64,000 bases of DNA from Rachicladosporium sp. CCFEE 5018 (lineage: Eukaryota; Ascomycota; Dothideomycetes; Cladosporiales; Cladosporiaceae). Positions within the stretch are counted from its first letter, which is position 1. The number at the start of each line of letters is the position of its first letter. Under the pieces are notes generated by a model, which searched no databases, was not told the DNA's origin, and worked only from the letters and a program-made list of their open reading frames with translations. The position numbers and the translations under genes were made by a program. The stretch spans positions 777,718-841,717 of the forward strand of contig KZ111151.1 in assembly GCA_002077045.2 (NCBI GenBank), given 5' to 3'. Positions 10,820 to 22,899 of the stretch are shown here, piece by piece.

Positions 10820-12675
10820 ATGGCGGATCCTGTGAGTGTGATCAGTGCGATTGCGAGCGTTATACAACTTGTCGATTTCAGCGCGAAGCTACTCTCCAGG
10901 CTGAACGAGTACCGAAGCAAGAGCGACGAGCTCCCCGCCAGTTTCTCACACATCAACCGCCAATTGCCCCTTCTTCGGGAGATCTTCGAATGCTCGATGC
11001 TGGGGCTCGAATGCCACAGCATCAGCGACCGCAAAGTCAAGGCAATTGTACCATGTCTGGAAGGGTGTGGGGAGCAAATAGGAAGCTCAACATTCTACTC
11101 GCCAAGATCGTGCCCGAGCTGCAAGAGAATGTCATACGCAGAATGGTCAAGGGTGTCCACAGCGTCTGGAAGGAGTCTGAGGTGCGCGATATCGATGATC
11201 GAATTGGTAGATACGTCAAGACGCTGAGCTTCTAATGTGCATGGTCATCATCGAAGCTGGATAGCCGCAATGGTAAGTCTCTCGATATCAGAAGATCTCA
11301 ACGGCAGAGTCGCCAGGCCAGTGCGCCTCTTGCATGACCTATGCCCACCAAAGCCACAACTACATCCCATGGATAGACATGAAGTATTGTGGCTGCGGTA
11401 ATTTGTTCGAGCAGGCTGCACATTGGCAGCGTCAGCAAAGGGGGCACACAAGACTCGGCTGCTCTTGAAATCGCAAGGCTGGTGATAAATGAGGTTGGCC
11501 GCTGACGAGTCTGCAGATGAGACTCGCGTGAGAGTACAAGTATGACTAGCAGCTCCAGACCCATATTTTAACTTGAGAAGAGCGATGAAGCTCCGAACAC
11601 CTGGTACAGGCAATTGGTATCTGAACGGCGATCAGTATCAGCGATGGACACCTGCATATGCGATTCGGGGTGGGCGCTGCTGATACGTTCTGCCAGGTTC
11701 CGCTGGGCTGGGTGCCAACTGGATATTCTGGCTCAATGCACGACAAAGGGCAAAGTTCGGCGAGCACTCAAGGAACTACCAAAGACCCTGTACGAGACCT
11801 ATGACCGCATCGTCCGGACTATCGCTGATGGCGTGCATTCGCAGGAAGCGGTAAAGCTCCTGACATGGCTTGCGTACGCTGCGCGACCTCTTGAGATTGG
11901 AGAGCTGCTCGAGGTCACAGGTATTTTCCTTGACGACGAGTCACGCTTCGACAGAGACGAAGTCCTCACGGATCCATACGATGTTCTTCGAATATGTTCT
12001 AGCCTTGTCAGCATTGCCACGATCATTGACGGGGAACCCATTGAGTATAGTGACCCTAAAGAGCGCAGCATCGAATCCTCGTATGCCCGCGACGTCGACT
12101 GTGGTATTCAGAATGCGAATGATCTGGGCGTAGAAAGAAGTGGGCACTCAGGGCACAACGAACACGCGACGTACAGTGAATACAGCACCGGTGCTGGCCA
12201 CGTCCCCGAGCTGGGGAGCACCGCTTGGCGACGACAGCACGTGCGACTGGCTCATTTCTCTGTGCGAGAATATCTCGCATCCGATCGCCCATGCGTTCCA
12301 CAATACCGCCTACGCATTATAGGTAGTCACGATATGCTTGCAAGCTCCTGCCTTGTGTGCCTGTTGCAAAACTATTCGATGCAGTATTATGACGTCTCCA
12401 CCAAAGTCCGATCTCGGGGCGCACGACTGTTCCGCTACGCTGCAGACTGTTGGGCCATTCATGCAAAAGCGTCCGGTGAGTTCTCTGAGCTCCAGAACGA
12501 GCTTGTACATGAATTGCTGGTGATGGACTTCTCAGCTCTCGAAGCAACCATAGAGACGATATACACTTCCCGAGGTAGGTGCTATTATCAAACCGCCCTC
12601 CAACCAGCAGTAGGCGAGGGCTACGAAGCCATTGCGCAGATGCTTCGGGACAAACGCAAGTCATGTCAAAGTTAG
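10820..12675 (+). pseudogene. NLR/STAND-like gene relic lacking its NACHT core
   Basis: The 5' part (from ATG 10820) encodes MADPVSVISAIASVIQLVDFS, the helical N-terminal domain common in fungal NACHT/ankyrin NLR-like proteins. Around 11070 the homologous reading moves to another frame (ANRKLNILLAKIVP...) and hits a stop at about 11233-11235. A further intact frame from 11614 to 12675 carries the part that normally follows NACHT: FRWAGCQLDIL, then LKELPKTLYETYDRI and a winged-helix-like region. It stops at the start of an ankyrin-like segment (TALQPAVGEGYEAIAQML). The P-loop, Walker B and sensor motifs expected in between are absent; only about 380 bp of unrelated-looking DNA is there. I read this as a decayed gene with an internal deletion, a frameshift and a lost 3' repeat array. 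The 3' frame alone (353 residues) could still be translated. Confidence 0.7.
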
Positions 12676-13429
12676 CGTCGGCGGCCCGAGCGGTCGGCAA
12701 GACGGGCGGTGAGTGATCTCGTGACCTCACTTCCTTGACATGTGCTGTTGCATTGATGACAAAACACTTCTTTACACGACAACGACATCGATATTGCAGA
12801 CGTCCGCCGCGGTCTCAACGCCATTCAGCATGCCTGCACTGCTGGACAATCTGAATGGCCCTTCTGATCGCAGGGACCGAGCACATGCGACTGCCGAACA
12901 TGCGCCGTGCATGCCGAAGAGAAGGCTCGCCACGAGCCGCAGCGAGGAGTCATGAATGTCTGCTCCATTGCCCGCGTGACATTGATGATTCACTTGCTCA
13001 TACAGCCGCCAATCTGTCTCGAAGTCACCCAGATCCTCGTCTTTACACAAGGCCTGGTCACTACATGCGAGGCAACCGCAAGCTGAGCGCTCATGCATTA
13101 GAAGCAGCAAACGTGAGACCTAAATCATCTGGCCTGCAAACACCGCTTTTGGATGCCGGCCGGTACCGATGTGCCATGAAGCGCCGATCTGAGAGCTGGG
13201 ACGAGAAAACTCGTCTGACAGACACCCGATCAGCCTTTGCCTAGCATAAAGACGTTCTTCAGCTGAGCTGGGAGTCATATTCTCTTCTGCGAAAGACTAA
13301 TATGCTCGCCTGCGCCTCTGAGTGTGAAGACATAGCGGTGTCATTGTGTAGCGTCCATGGAGAGTGCTACAACAGCCCACGGCGCTCTCATTCACCTGCA
13401 GTCTCTCATAGGGCCATCAAGTCATGGTA
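12676..13429. other. intergenic, nothing recognised
   Basis: This stretch holds only short competing frames. If the NLR gene once had a 3' ankyrin array, it should have lain here, but I see no ankyrin-type repeats in any frame. Confidence 0.45.
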
Positions 13430-14475
13430 TCACCCTCTCCCGACGCGCATATCCACCACAGAAGTTGAAGCCTCGAGATCCTCCTCGCCACCCTTGTCTC
13501 CATCCTCAATGCCGCCTCTGAGTGGACTCAGTGCCAGCTCCGGCCTTACCTTGTCGGCGTAGTCGTGACCTTTGGGCTTCGCGCCGCGCCTAGGGTGCGT
13601 CGGGACGTACCCCACGTCGGTCTTACCACCCACCAACTCCAATGCCGCGCGCACCTCCCGATGCTTGATGTGCGCCTTGACAAACCCCCGGAAATGGAGA
13701 ACTTGCTCACGTAATCAAGGATGAAGTTGAAAACATCCGAAGGCCAGATGTTCTCGAAGGCCATCGAGTGAATGCCTGAGCGGAGTTCAACTATGCAAGT
13801 CACGGTAAAGACCTCGTCGAATCGGGCTAGTAGGATATGCGCGGTAATCTCCTCGGTCTTCTCACGCCAGACCTCAACGCCTTCAGTACAGTTGACCATG
13901 CCATTAACAGCCTCGTCCAGATAGTGGAGTATGTCAAGTTTCATATTGCGGCAGCATCTCATAACCTTCCCGAGCTGCTTCGTCTTGTCTCATCATCCTC
14001 GCCGTGGATATCTCCGTGCATTGCCTTGACGTTGCCGTGATCTAGGTATTCATTCCAGATCGTTGAGAGCTCGTGTACGTGCTTCATCTCATGATTGGCA
14101 GTGTGGTTCATCAGGAGTGGCCGTAGAGATGCGTGTCTCGCGCACGCTCGATAATGTTCTGGTCCTCTGTAGCCTCTGTATTCGGGTTGCTCTGAGCCGG
14201 ATAGCGACTTGGTGGGCAATTTCGTGTTGCTCCTCTGTCCACTTCGGTAGGTGGAAGCCCTCGGTGTCCTTTGGATCGGAGGCGTAATACTCGGGGCAAT
14301 CAGAGAAGCGTAGGAGATGGTTCTTCGTTGAGTCTGGGTATGCGTGGTTGACTAGTGGCTCCGAAATGATGAATCTGCGATTAGGTGCGACCAGGCCGAG
14401 GCGCAAGGTGCGGATATCAGCAAGCTGACGCTGCTTGAACACATAGAGTCGGACGAAGATTGCACGGCTGGTCAT
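13430..14475 (-). CDS. unrecognised protein, four-exon model
   Basis: I could not assign a family. A model with exons 14475-14146, 14087-14031, 13983-13711 and 13675-13430 keeps all junctions in phase 0 and gives 301 residues with GT-AG introns of 58, 47 and 35 bp. The 35-bp intron is unusually short, so a small deletion is an alternative explanation there. The first exon begins MTSRAIFVRLYVFKQRQL. Exon 3 (LDILHYLDEAVNGMVNCTEG through FNFILDY) looks like a compact helical domain. The C-terminus is Gly/Asp/Arg-rich and probably disordered. Upstream on the coding strand is an 18-unit CT tract within 130 bp of the start. The gene could also be a decaying relic like its NLR neighbour. Confidence 0.42.
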
Positions 14476-14563
14476 TATTACTTGTGTGCTCTTCTCGTCG
14501 GCGGACTGCGATTGGTCATGCTCATGTGATGGTAAGATAGAGAATGTGCGCGCGCGCACGAGG

Positions 14564-14568
<5 letters not shown>

Positions 14569-14604
<36 letters not shown>
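14569..14604. repeat. (AG)18 dinucleotide microsatellite
   Basis: Eighteen uninterrupted AG units, preceded by a short alternating GC run at about 14548-14557. The tract lies just upstream of the four-exon gene on the minus strand, where it reads as a pyrimidine (CT) tract, a common feature of fungal promoters. Confidence 0.95.
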
Positions 14605-14608
<4 letters not shown>

Positions 14609-16979
14609 CGAAGGGTGGCAGAGGTGTCATGATTGAAGATGCTAACGCATGCCCTTACCGCAGCGAATGGAATGCGCATATGACGAGACATGTTGGGCCG
14701 TAGAAACCTACCGTGCCAGACAAAGCCTTTCGTCCTTCCCGATATGGGGAAACCACAACGGCTCAGCGATAGAGACTGTGTCTTCAGCAGACCACACATG
14801 ACTGATGTCTGCTTCCTGAAGGCCCTCGAGTTCCGCGAGAGTGAGAGGCACAGAAGTTCGGGCGATAGGATGCGGGCCACCTGCTGCGCTACCTCCCTGT
14901 CCTCAAAGGTTGTCTGATCTCGGTCGCCGTTCTACGTACGCTGAAGTCGAGGATACCAGCGCTAGGCTGTATGAAACATGAGCATGTAGCGACAGCACTG
15001 GTATGTCGCCATGACCGAAGTTTGTGCTGATGATAGCAGGCTTAATCAAGAGTCCCTGATCGCAAAGTAAGTGGACCGGACAGTCAGTCGATTATACCAT
15101 AGCTTTCCGTTCGTAAGAAGAGCCTCTACATGGCCGAAATACTTTGCTGGAGCGCTTCGACACTCCTCTTTGACAACGGATGGTGAATCGGAAGCCGCAG
15201 AGCTTTCGGTGCATCATTCATTGCCTCGAGGGCATCCTCGTCTCGGCGGAGAGGGCTGTGCCATGCGTGGCAGTAGAGCAAGTTGCCTCGGACTTTCGAA
15301 CGCCTCGATAGCGAGGTAGCGGGAGCTGAGTCCGCGAAGCCACAGTACATAGTATAAGCATCGAGCCAGACCGCTACCGCGTTACTTTCATGGCCATGAG
15401 AGAGGAGCCGAGTACGCGACAATGACGGAAAGATTGCGCAATAGAGCTCGACGTCCGAAACGGAACTCGCAGATGCGTCTCATGTATCGTTTCATAAGCT
15501 ACCAGATACATCTGGGTGGTTAGCACCTCCATGCGGAGGCCGAGGCTTCGCTTGCTCAAACTACTGCACAGCTTCTTTGCACGCAGCACGGAATAGGCAA
15601 ATGTATCTCTTCGATAGGCGTCGCCGAGGAAGATCTGGCAACCGCATTGCGTATGGATCTGCTCTCGAGTCGTGCCCGATCGAAGCACATGCTTCAGTTC
15701 CGCGACAAGGCCGAGGCCTTGTATGGACCGCGAACTTCACCACTCCACTTCTGCCTCCGCACGCTACGGAATAGAAGTCTGGGGATCTCAACGGCCTGCG
15801 GCGCTCGTTGTGTCGGAAGTATCTGAGAGTCCATCGAAGCACGACATGGAACATGTTACGGGAGGTGCATCTTCGAACCGATGCCCCATATTGTCGACGC
15901 AGTGGACGTAATACGACGTTCTCGGTGCAGGTGATTGTGGCATACTGCAGCGTCTGGAATAGAGAAGGTTATTTGTGCGTCAGTAGCGCGATCTCGGCTG
16001 CTAAATTTGTGGCATTGAAATTGCTGCATGAAGAAATCACGGATGCAGTATCAGACAACAGACTATCTGTCAGGAACGCGATCGTTCACTCGACACACGT
16101 CTTTCCATCTGGTGCATAGGACTTGACATACTTCGCAGCCTGGGTAATCCTATCTCACGCGCTGATGACCAGATGAAATGTCACAGTGAGACCTAACGAT
16201 GTGTCTGCGCCGGCTTAATCCGGCTTCGAAAACTGCAAGGTACACCGGTCGGCGGACGTCAGGCTCTGTTTCGCTCTTTCCTTGGCATCGTCGCACTTCG
16301 AGTCTCAAACAGCGTGACCCTGCTGCGAAACAAACTACAGACCAGGATGTGCTGATAAGGCAGGTCAGACTGCCGGCAAAACCACGATGGCCTGGAGGAA
16401 AGAATCCTGGGCACCTCGAGGTTTTGTGTCGTCGCCAATCACCAGCGAACCGTGCCTCGGCCTCCAGGATTTGGCTTGCCATTCGATGTCGATCTCCCGC
16501 CGAGGGATTGCCAAGTGTCACACGACGGCCCCGGAGGATGACACTCTTGCGGTTAGATTGCCACGACCCCAGAGGCAAATTGCGGGGGACTGGCGATTTA
16601 AGCTGTACGCCAATGTCCCACATCGCAAGCGTATTGGCCAGCCAGTGCAAGCTCGAGCAGGAATAGTCTGATGAGACCGAGAACCGAGGCGTTGTCACCT
16701 GCCATACGGCGCTGTCGTACTACAGAATTGACCTAATCCACCTGCGCGTGGTGGTTCCAGCGTGGCGGCACGGTCCATGCTCAGAGTAATGAGTAGGTGT
16801 GGGTTAGCAGGGAGTCGATACAAGTACTAGATCTCCTATCATTCTATCATTTTCCTATCCCGGTTTGGACGGTCGCCTTTGATGTTTGTGCACATCTCTG
16901 ATAACATCTCTGTGTGACACGGTATCATAGCATCGGGTATCTACATCGACAGGATCTGGTATCCCCTCCATTCGCGATC
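14605..16979. other. gene-poor stretch, nothing recognised
   Basis: About 2.4 kb without a convincing gene. Frames of 80-180 codons occur on both strands (for example minus 15374-15688 and 16150-16698), but none has family resemblance or a plausible exon chain. Two adjoining minus-strand frames at 15126-15688 have a mildly protein-like composition and could be a decayed gene. The last few hundred bases should contain the promoter of the transporter. Confidence 0.45.
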
Positions 16980-18885
16980 ATGTCGGACAGCTCAGATCAC
17001 GACGTTCGCTACTCGCCCACAGGCGAGAAGATCAACGGCGATGGCCAACTTGAGGTCATTCGCACGATCTCCCGTGTGCCCGGCAACTCAAACTACTACG
17101 AGAAGAATGGACTGCGCACAGAGGGCGATGGCGTTGATCACACCGCACCAAATAAGGTACACCGATACCCCATATAAAAGCGCACGTTGTACGTCGCACC
17201 GGCTACATCGCACAGCTGACACCATGCAGATATCCCTTAGCTTCGTGCTCACTGTCACAGGCGCTGCCATCGGATTGGCGGCGTCCCAGATCTACCCACT
17301 CCTTTATCTGACTGTCGCAACACCAATTGCCACAGCCCTAGGCCACCCGGAACTGTACATCTGGATGTTGACGGCTGGTATCCTTGCCATGGGTGCCGTG
17401 GCACCATTTGTCGGTCCGCTATCCGATCTACTTGGTCGCAAAAAGATCTTCCTCTTCGGCTTTGTTTGTGGAATCCTTGGGTCGATTGTGTGCGCGGCGA
17501 CACCCAATGCAGCTGGCTTCATTGCCGGCCAGGTCTTCCTAGGCCTCGGCGCTGTCATTTGTGAGCTCATTGCCATCGCTGTGATTGCTGAGGTCGTACC
17601 CACCGAGAAGCGAGCTATTTGGGCTGTCGTCGCACTGAGCGCCATCATTCCTTGGGCACCAGGAACGCTGTACGCAAACTACATGTTGGACGCTACCTGG
17701 CGATGGATCGGATTGGCGTTGGGGATCTGGAATGCTATCGGATTCGCAGCTGTGCTGTTCGGCTACAACCCACCGGCTCGCGTCAACGCTCGCGGTCTAT
17801 CGAAGCGGGAGATGATAAAGCGGATCGACTTTGTCGGTGGTGGACTGATCATCGCAGGCCTGTTGATCTTCCTCTACGGCTTGAACTCGGGAGGCATCTC
17901 CCACCCATGGAAGAGCACTCACGTGCTCGTGCCCATCATCTTGGGACCCTGCCTGATGATTGCTGCTGGACTCTACGAGTTCTTCCTCGCACCATACCCG
18001 CTATTCCCTCGACGTATCATCCACGACGCTCGACCATTCTTCTGCATGTTGGCAGTCATTTTCGCGGCAGGGATCAATTACATTCCCCTCGTGTCATTCT
18101 GGCCGATCGAGACGATCGCTATCTTCCAATCCACTCACGCACAAGTGGGCGTGAGGTGCATTGTCATCGGTGTCTGCATTCTCGGCGGCGCCATGGTCTC
18201 TGCTGTACTCCTCGGCCTTTTCAAGAAGCACGTACACTTCGTTATGTTGGGCTTCTGCATCATGCAGACAGTTGCCTGCGCATGCCTCGTCCTCATCCGC
18301 CCGGACAACATCAAAACAGCATGGGCGCCCTTGGTATTTGCCCTCTTCGGCGTCGGCGGTGTCCTGGTCCCCAATCAGGTCATCATCACCGTCATCACCC
18401 CAGACGACCTGATCGGTTCCGTTACCGCGCTGACCGTCGGTCTCCGTGCGCAAGCTCAAGTCGTGGGTCTCGCGATCTTCTACAACCAGCTCATCAACCA
18501 AGTCACGAAAAGCACGTACTTATATGTGGTCCCGGCGTGGCTCTCGAACGTGCCGGTCACTGGTACAACCGTTGCGGACATCACCTTTACAATGAACACC
18601 CTCTCTGCGCTACCTTTCGATACCCTCGCGAGGGAGTATCCGTCTTTCGGGCTGAACACCGCGAAGGCTATGGAGTTTGTCAAGCCCGCTTGCATCCACG
18701 CGTTCGACGACGGCTTCAAGTTGGTATGGTACATCACCATTGCATTCGGTGTCTTTGCATGCATTGCTAGTGCGTGCATGGGTAGTGTGAGCAAGTACTT
18801 AGACGGCCACGTGGCTGTCCGCATGGACGAGAAAGCGGTCAAGCCACCGCCACGAAGTCGGCCGGAGAGCATCAGCATGGCTTAG
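16980..18885 (+). CDS. MFS transporter, fungal TRI12-type family
   Basis: Two exons, 16980-17156 and 17230-18885, with a 73-bp GT-AG intron, give 610 residues. The first 59 residues are a hydrophilic cytosolic N-terminus. About fourteen hydrophobic segments follow, with the MFS loop signature between TM2 and TM3 (GPLSDLLGRKKIFLFG) and a family-typical stretch VPTEKRAIWAV. The overall form fits the Pfam TRI12 group (14-TM drug:H+ antiporter-like), whose members include trichothecene efflux pumps and siderophore transporters. The substrate cannot be read from the sequence and no toxin or siderophore biosynthesis gene lies nearby, so a role in general export or import is all I infer. It converges on the LPMO gene. 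Confidence 0.88.
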
Positions 18886-19370
18886 GTACATAGCCCATGG
18901 GTATGGCTGGGAGGTTTTATGAGCAGGCGTCGGGGCACGGGACGACATGGGAAGGTACATATGTACAAAGTGAACAAAGTTTTCAAACCCTCGGGTCTTA
19001 CTTCTTATCTCATAGGCTGATCTTTGTGTTGAGACATGTCGGTCATCACTCCAAATTTGCCCCTACTCATGGGTCTGCGTTGCACATGTCACCATGGGCA
19101 TAAACCGTAGATCCATTCAGCAGGCAGGAAGGACTATGGAACACATACACCGTAGACACTCTGTCCAACCACACAGCTGCAAAAACTACTCGGTTGCTGG
19201 GAGATAGGAAGAGGGTGACATCAATTGCGTCCTGAACATGCCTTCGTCTATTTTATACACCCATCAAAGCTCTCTACGTAGTAAGGCTTGCGAAGCGAGG
19301 AGCCAGCCTCACTATCGCACGTTCCAACGTCAAGTCGGCGACTCCAATGTGTCTCCCCGTCAGATACACT
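18886..19370. other. convergent 3' intergenic region
   Basis: This 485-bp region separates the ends of the transporter and LPMO genes. It probably holds both 3' UTRs; no ORF of interest. Confidence 0.5.
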
Positions 19371-22092
19371 CTACCTCACATACCTACCCCTCCTCGTCAT
19401 GTTAGCCGTGGCCTTAGCGACCGAAGAAGTCAACGTGTTGCTAGGCGCTGGAACTGCCGGCCCTGTCTCGCCTCCCTGTGACTGCTGTGCAAGCTGCTTG
19501 AGCAACCATGCCAGCCACTTGATAATCTGCGCCAGAGTCATACCCTTCTCGGGCGCCTGGTCGCTACCAGCTGCTGGAGTTGCAGTTGCCGTGGCGGTAG
19601 CGGCGGAAGATGTCGGCGCGTTGGTGATTGTGGCATAACCTGAAGGGAGCGCAGTAGGAGCGTCCGCGGTCGGGAGAGCGTTGTAGGGGAGAAGAGACGT
19701 AAGGTTCGCCATCAGGGAGGAGATGATGGGGTTTACTGCTGAAGATGGGATGATTGCGGAACTGTTTGTGATGCCGCCCACGTTGATGGCCGAGGTGAGG
19801 TTGGCTAGAGCGGAGCTGTAGACTGGCGCCAATGTTACAGCCGGGGCAGTGACGTTGATGCTAGATGTTGTTGACGGCAGCGAGGTACCGACGGGGTTGA
19901 CTGTAACCACCCCAGAGCCGGTAGGACGCATGGTGCTGTTCGTTCCCTTCGTCGGGAACGGGATAGTGGTCGTGGTCGTGACGACCGGGCCGGCACTTGA
20001 GGAGCTGGAGCCGTACATAGTAGGGAGAACAGGGACAGAGGTGCTGCTAGCGCTGCCGCCGACCGGGTTCACCGACACAGCAGTGCCCGGCGCAGTGGGA
20101 CCGACGAGAGTGGAGTTTGGCGGCACGAAGGTGAAGGGCGGGCCCCGAGACGTTGTCGGAATCGGGAGGATGCTTACGATGCCCGTGGTACCGCTGTCGA
20201 CAGGCGATACGGCGCTAGAGCCAGTCGCAGTTAGCAACACTGCCGTTGAGCGTGACGAACTATAGGGACGGGGTATGCTGCTGCCGCCGATCGGATTGAC
20301 AGCGACACCAGTGGGTGCGGGCAACGTAGAGTTAGCCGGTCCATATGGCTTCGGTGGCGCAGGAGCACCGGTTCCGCCGACTGGGTTGACCGCAACACCG
20401 GTTGGCTTAGCAGGCAGTGTGGCGTTCGCAGGACCATATGGCTTGGGAGGAGCTGGCGCGTCAGTGCCACCAACCGGGTTCACTGAAACGCTCGTGGGAC
20501 CAGCAGGCATGGTCGCATTGCCAGGTCCAACCGGCTTGGGTGGAGCTGGCGCACCAGTGCCACCGACTGGGTTGACTGCAACGCCAGTGGGACCAATGGG
20601 TAGCGTAGCATTGCCGGGACCATATGGCTTGGGCGGGCTAGGAGTGCGAGTGCCTCCAACTGGACCAACACCAACACCGGTGGGACCAACAGGCATGGTG
20701 GCATTCCCAGGACCGACCGGCTTGGGTGGAACTGGCATGCCAGTACCACCGACCGGGTTGACAGCGACGCCAGTGGGGCCGGCAGGCAAAGTCGCGTTAC
20801 CAGGACCGTATGGCTTTGGTGGCGGGGGCGCACCAGTGCCTCCAACAGGCTGGACGACAACGCCACTGGGGCCAGGTAGGGTGCTGTTAGCTGGACTGTA
20901 CGGCTTTGGTGGAGCTGGCCTGCCAGTACCGCCGACTGGGTTGACTGCGACGCCAGTGCCTGTTGGAGCAACAACGGTGCCATTGCCGGGTCCGTGGGGA
21001 CGAGGGGGAGCGTAGGGATGAGGAGCGCCCGTCTCGCCCACTGGACTGACTACACTACTGCTGCCAGTGGGTGCGACGACAGTCGCGTTGCCGACAGGGA
21101 AGGGTGGCAGAGTGGCCGACGGCTGGACAGTGATGGTCTTCGTGATAGTCTCTGTGCGCGTTACCTCGATAGTGGTTGTGACTTCCTTGGTGCTGACACT
21201 AGCAGCCGCGACGTTCGTGGTGATTGTTGGAGATGCCGTGATGGTTGCAAAGACTGTCGAGATGCTGAAGTAGGTCGCTGTGCTGGCAACGCATGCGCTC
21301 TCTTGGCGGGCTAGGAGCTGGTGGTGTTTGTCTGGCGTGCACGCGCAGGTCGATGCAACGGCCTGCTGGGTCGTGACCGCTGTCAGACTGGCAGCAGATG
21401 TTGTAGCAACGGAGATGGGCGCGGCCGAGGATGCCGGCGCTGACGATACGGCACCGCCGTTACCAGAACCCGACATGGTGAAATCGACGCAGGACTCGTA
21501 TGTCTGGTCGATGTTGGCAGCGTTCCAGTACCACTGGATGACACACGCCCCAGCAGTAGCGCACTGGCTGCCGAGCTCGGGCATGACGATGTTGAATTGC
21601 TTCTGACTGTCTGGGATGCTGGCGGCATTCGACGCGTACACGTCCCAGCTGATCAGAGCATCGCTGATGAGCTTGTTGTTCGAGGTGGAGACGATGCTCA
21701 CGTTTGCAACACCGGTGTGCGGCGCACGAATGTCGACAGTGATCGGGACGGTCTGTCCAGCGGTGTACTTTTGCACGTTGGCCGTGTTGTCGGCGTACTT
21801 GAAGCCCTTGCACAACCACATGTTGCAAGTCGCAGCATTGTAGTCGGTCTGGGTGTGTGCGATCTGCAATTCGCCCTGCACGTTGCCGTAGCTGTCGGAC
21901 TGGGGGGTGATCAGCGATGAGCTCTGCAAAGACATGCATTGCACTTACCGATTGCATGTTGTAGACCTGCTCGCCGCATGACGCCTTCATAGCCGGCCCC
22001 GCCTCGCGAGGCTTCGGACTCGAGATCATACCGTGAGCATTGACCAAAGCAAAGAGGCTCGAGGCCGCAGCCAAAGAAGGGGTGGACTTCAT
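19371..22092 (-). CDS. AA16-like lytic polysaccharide monooxygenase with long repeat tail
   Basis: Exons 22092-21949 and 21899-19371 (50-bp intron, GTAAGT...CCCCAG) encode 890 residues. A 19-residue signal peptide ends ...FALVNA, leaving His20 as the mature N-terminus (HGMISSPKPREAGPAMKASC), as needed for a copper histidine brace; His109 in DIRAPHTG is a candidate second ligand. The catalytic domain runs to about residue 185 and ends in QTYESCVDFTM. The layout matches what I recall of the AA16 family (Pfam LPMO_10/Chitin_bind_3 type), oxidising beta-1,4-glucan or a related polymer outside the cell; AA11 is less likely. The remaining 700 residues are Ser/Thr/Pro/Gly-rich, with about seven 31-residue repeats each carrying an N-x-T/S sequon, then a short amphipathic helix (IIKWLAWLLKQLAQQ) near the end. 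Most such enzymes have a much shorter tail. Confidence 0.85.
20265..21030 (-). repeat. coding tandem repeat, about 93-bp unit
   Basis: Inside the LPMO gene the DNA repeats with a period near 93 bp (31 residues). The core is V-x-V-N-P-V-G-G-T-G-x-P-x-P-P-K-P-x-G-P-x-N-A-T-x-P. About seven units are well conserved, with degenerate units at both ends and isolated VNPVGG motifs further on. The antisense strand is also open here because of the composition. Confidence 0.88.
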
Positions 22093-22899
22093 GTTGGGAG
22101 GGAGTGCTGTGCTTCGTGATCTATTCTTCTGTAAAGTCCGGGGAGGACACGAGCCACCAGTGCTCGAAAGGGTTGAATGTAACGAAAGTGGGTGCTACCA
22201 GAGCAGAAAGGAGCGACTTGGACAGCACAGAAGAAAGACAGCACAGCGATGATGAAGAGAGAGGCTTTCGAAGGTAGACAGCAATGAGATGATATAGCTA
22301 CCTCGCGACAGAGCGAGCCGACTGCTTCGCCTTGCCCATAGGACTGACGTACATTGTCACACTCAGAGCGTCTCACCCTACGTTCGAGGTTGCCGAGTGG
22401 GCGTATCACCTCGGTATGTGGTGTTTGTGGTGTATATAGAAATGTGATCTACCCAGGTGAGCCATGTTCCGCCGCCTTGGCGTAGGCGATAGAGTGCGAT
22501 TCCGCCCATGTTGAAGCGGAGAACCGCTACTGGCCATGACTTGTGCCATGTCTTGTGCAATGGCCTTGCAATCTCGCGTGCGTGGGAGATGGAGTTGTGA
22601 TGGCGATGGTGCGACGGAGGAGATGTTTCAACTGCAGACAACCACGTTCGAACGCCACATGCCAAGACATGCAATGCAGGTGCGAGGAACATCACGACCT
22701 CGCGACTGATACATGTACATCAATATCATAGTCGATATTACATTCGTAAAATTGGAACTCGGATACTAGCAGCTTCGACCTCGGTACCTTCAACAACTCC
22801 TACCCCCATGGACCCATCCCATCGCAACGCGAGCGATCCCGATCCGAAGTCATCAGCCCACTGAAACCCCCAAACCCACCACCATCAAACCTCACGACC
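22093..22899. other. divergent promoter region, LPMO / cyclin
   Basis: About 800 bp between two divergent starts, with only short frames. It should contain both promoters; no distinctive element recognised. Confidence 0.5.

Noticed and set aside
16150..16698. 182-codon minus frame upstream of the transporter
   Set aside because: No family resemblance, no supporting exons, and the opposite strand is open for nearly as long.
17619..18770. 383-codon second frame inside the transporter gene
   Set aside because: Arg/His/Pro-rich shadow of a GC-rich third-position gene; no start context or family resemblance.
20275..21015. 246-codon plus-strand frame rich in Gly/Pro over the LPMO
   Set aside because: It is the antisense of the 93-bp repeats; composition keeps several frames open. 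The minus strand has the signal peptide, copper-site and intron evidence.
19371..22092. AA11 chitin LPMO assignment
   Set aside because: The mature start HGMISSP, the NVQGELQ and CNMWLCKG motifs fit AA16 better than AA11 as I remember them.
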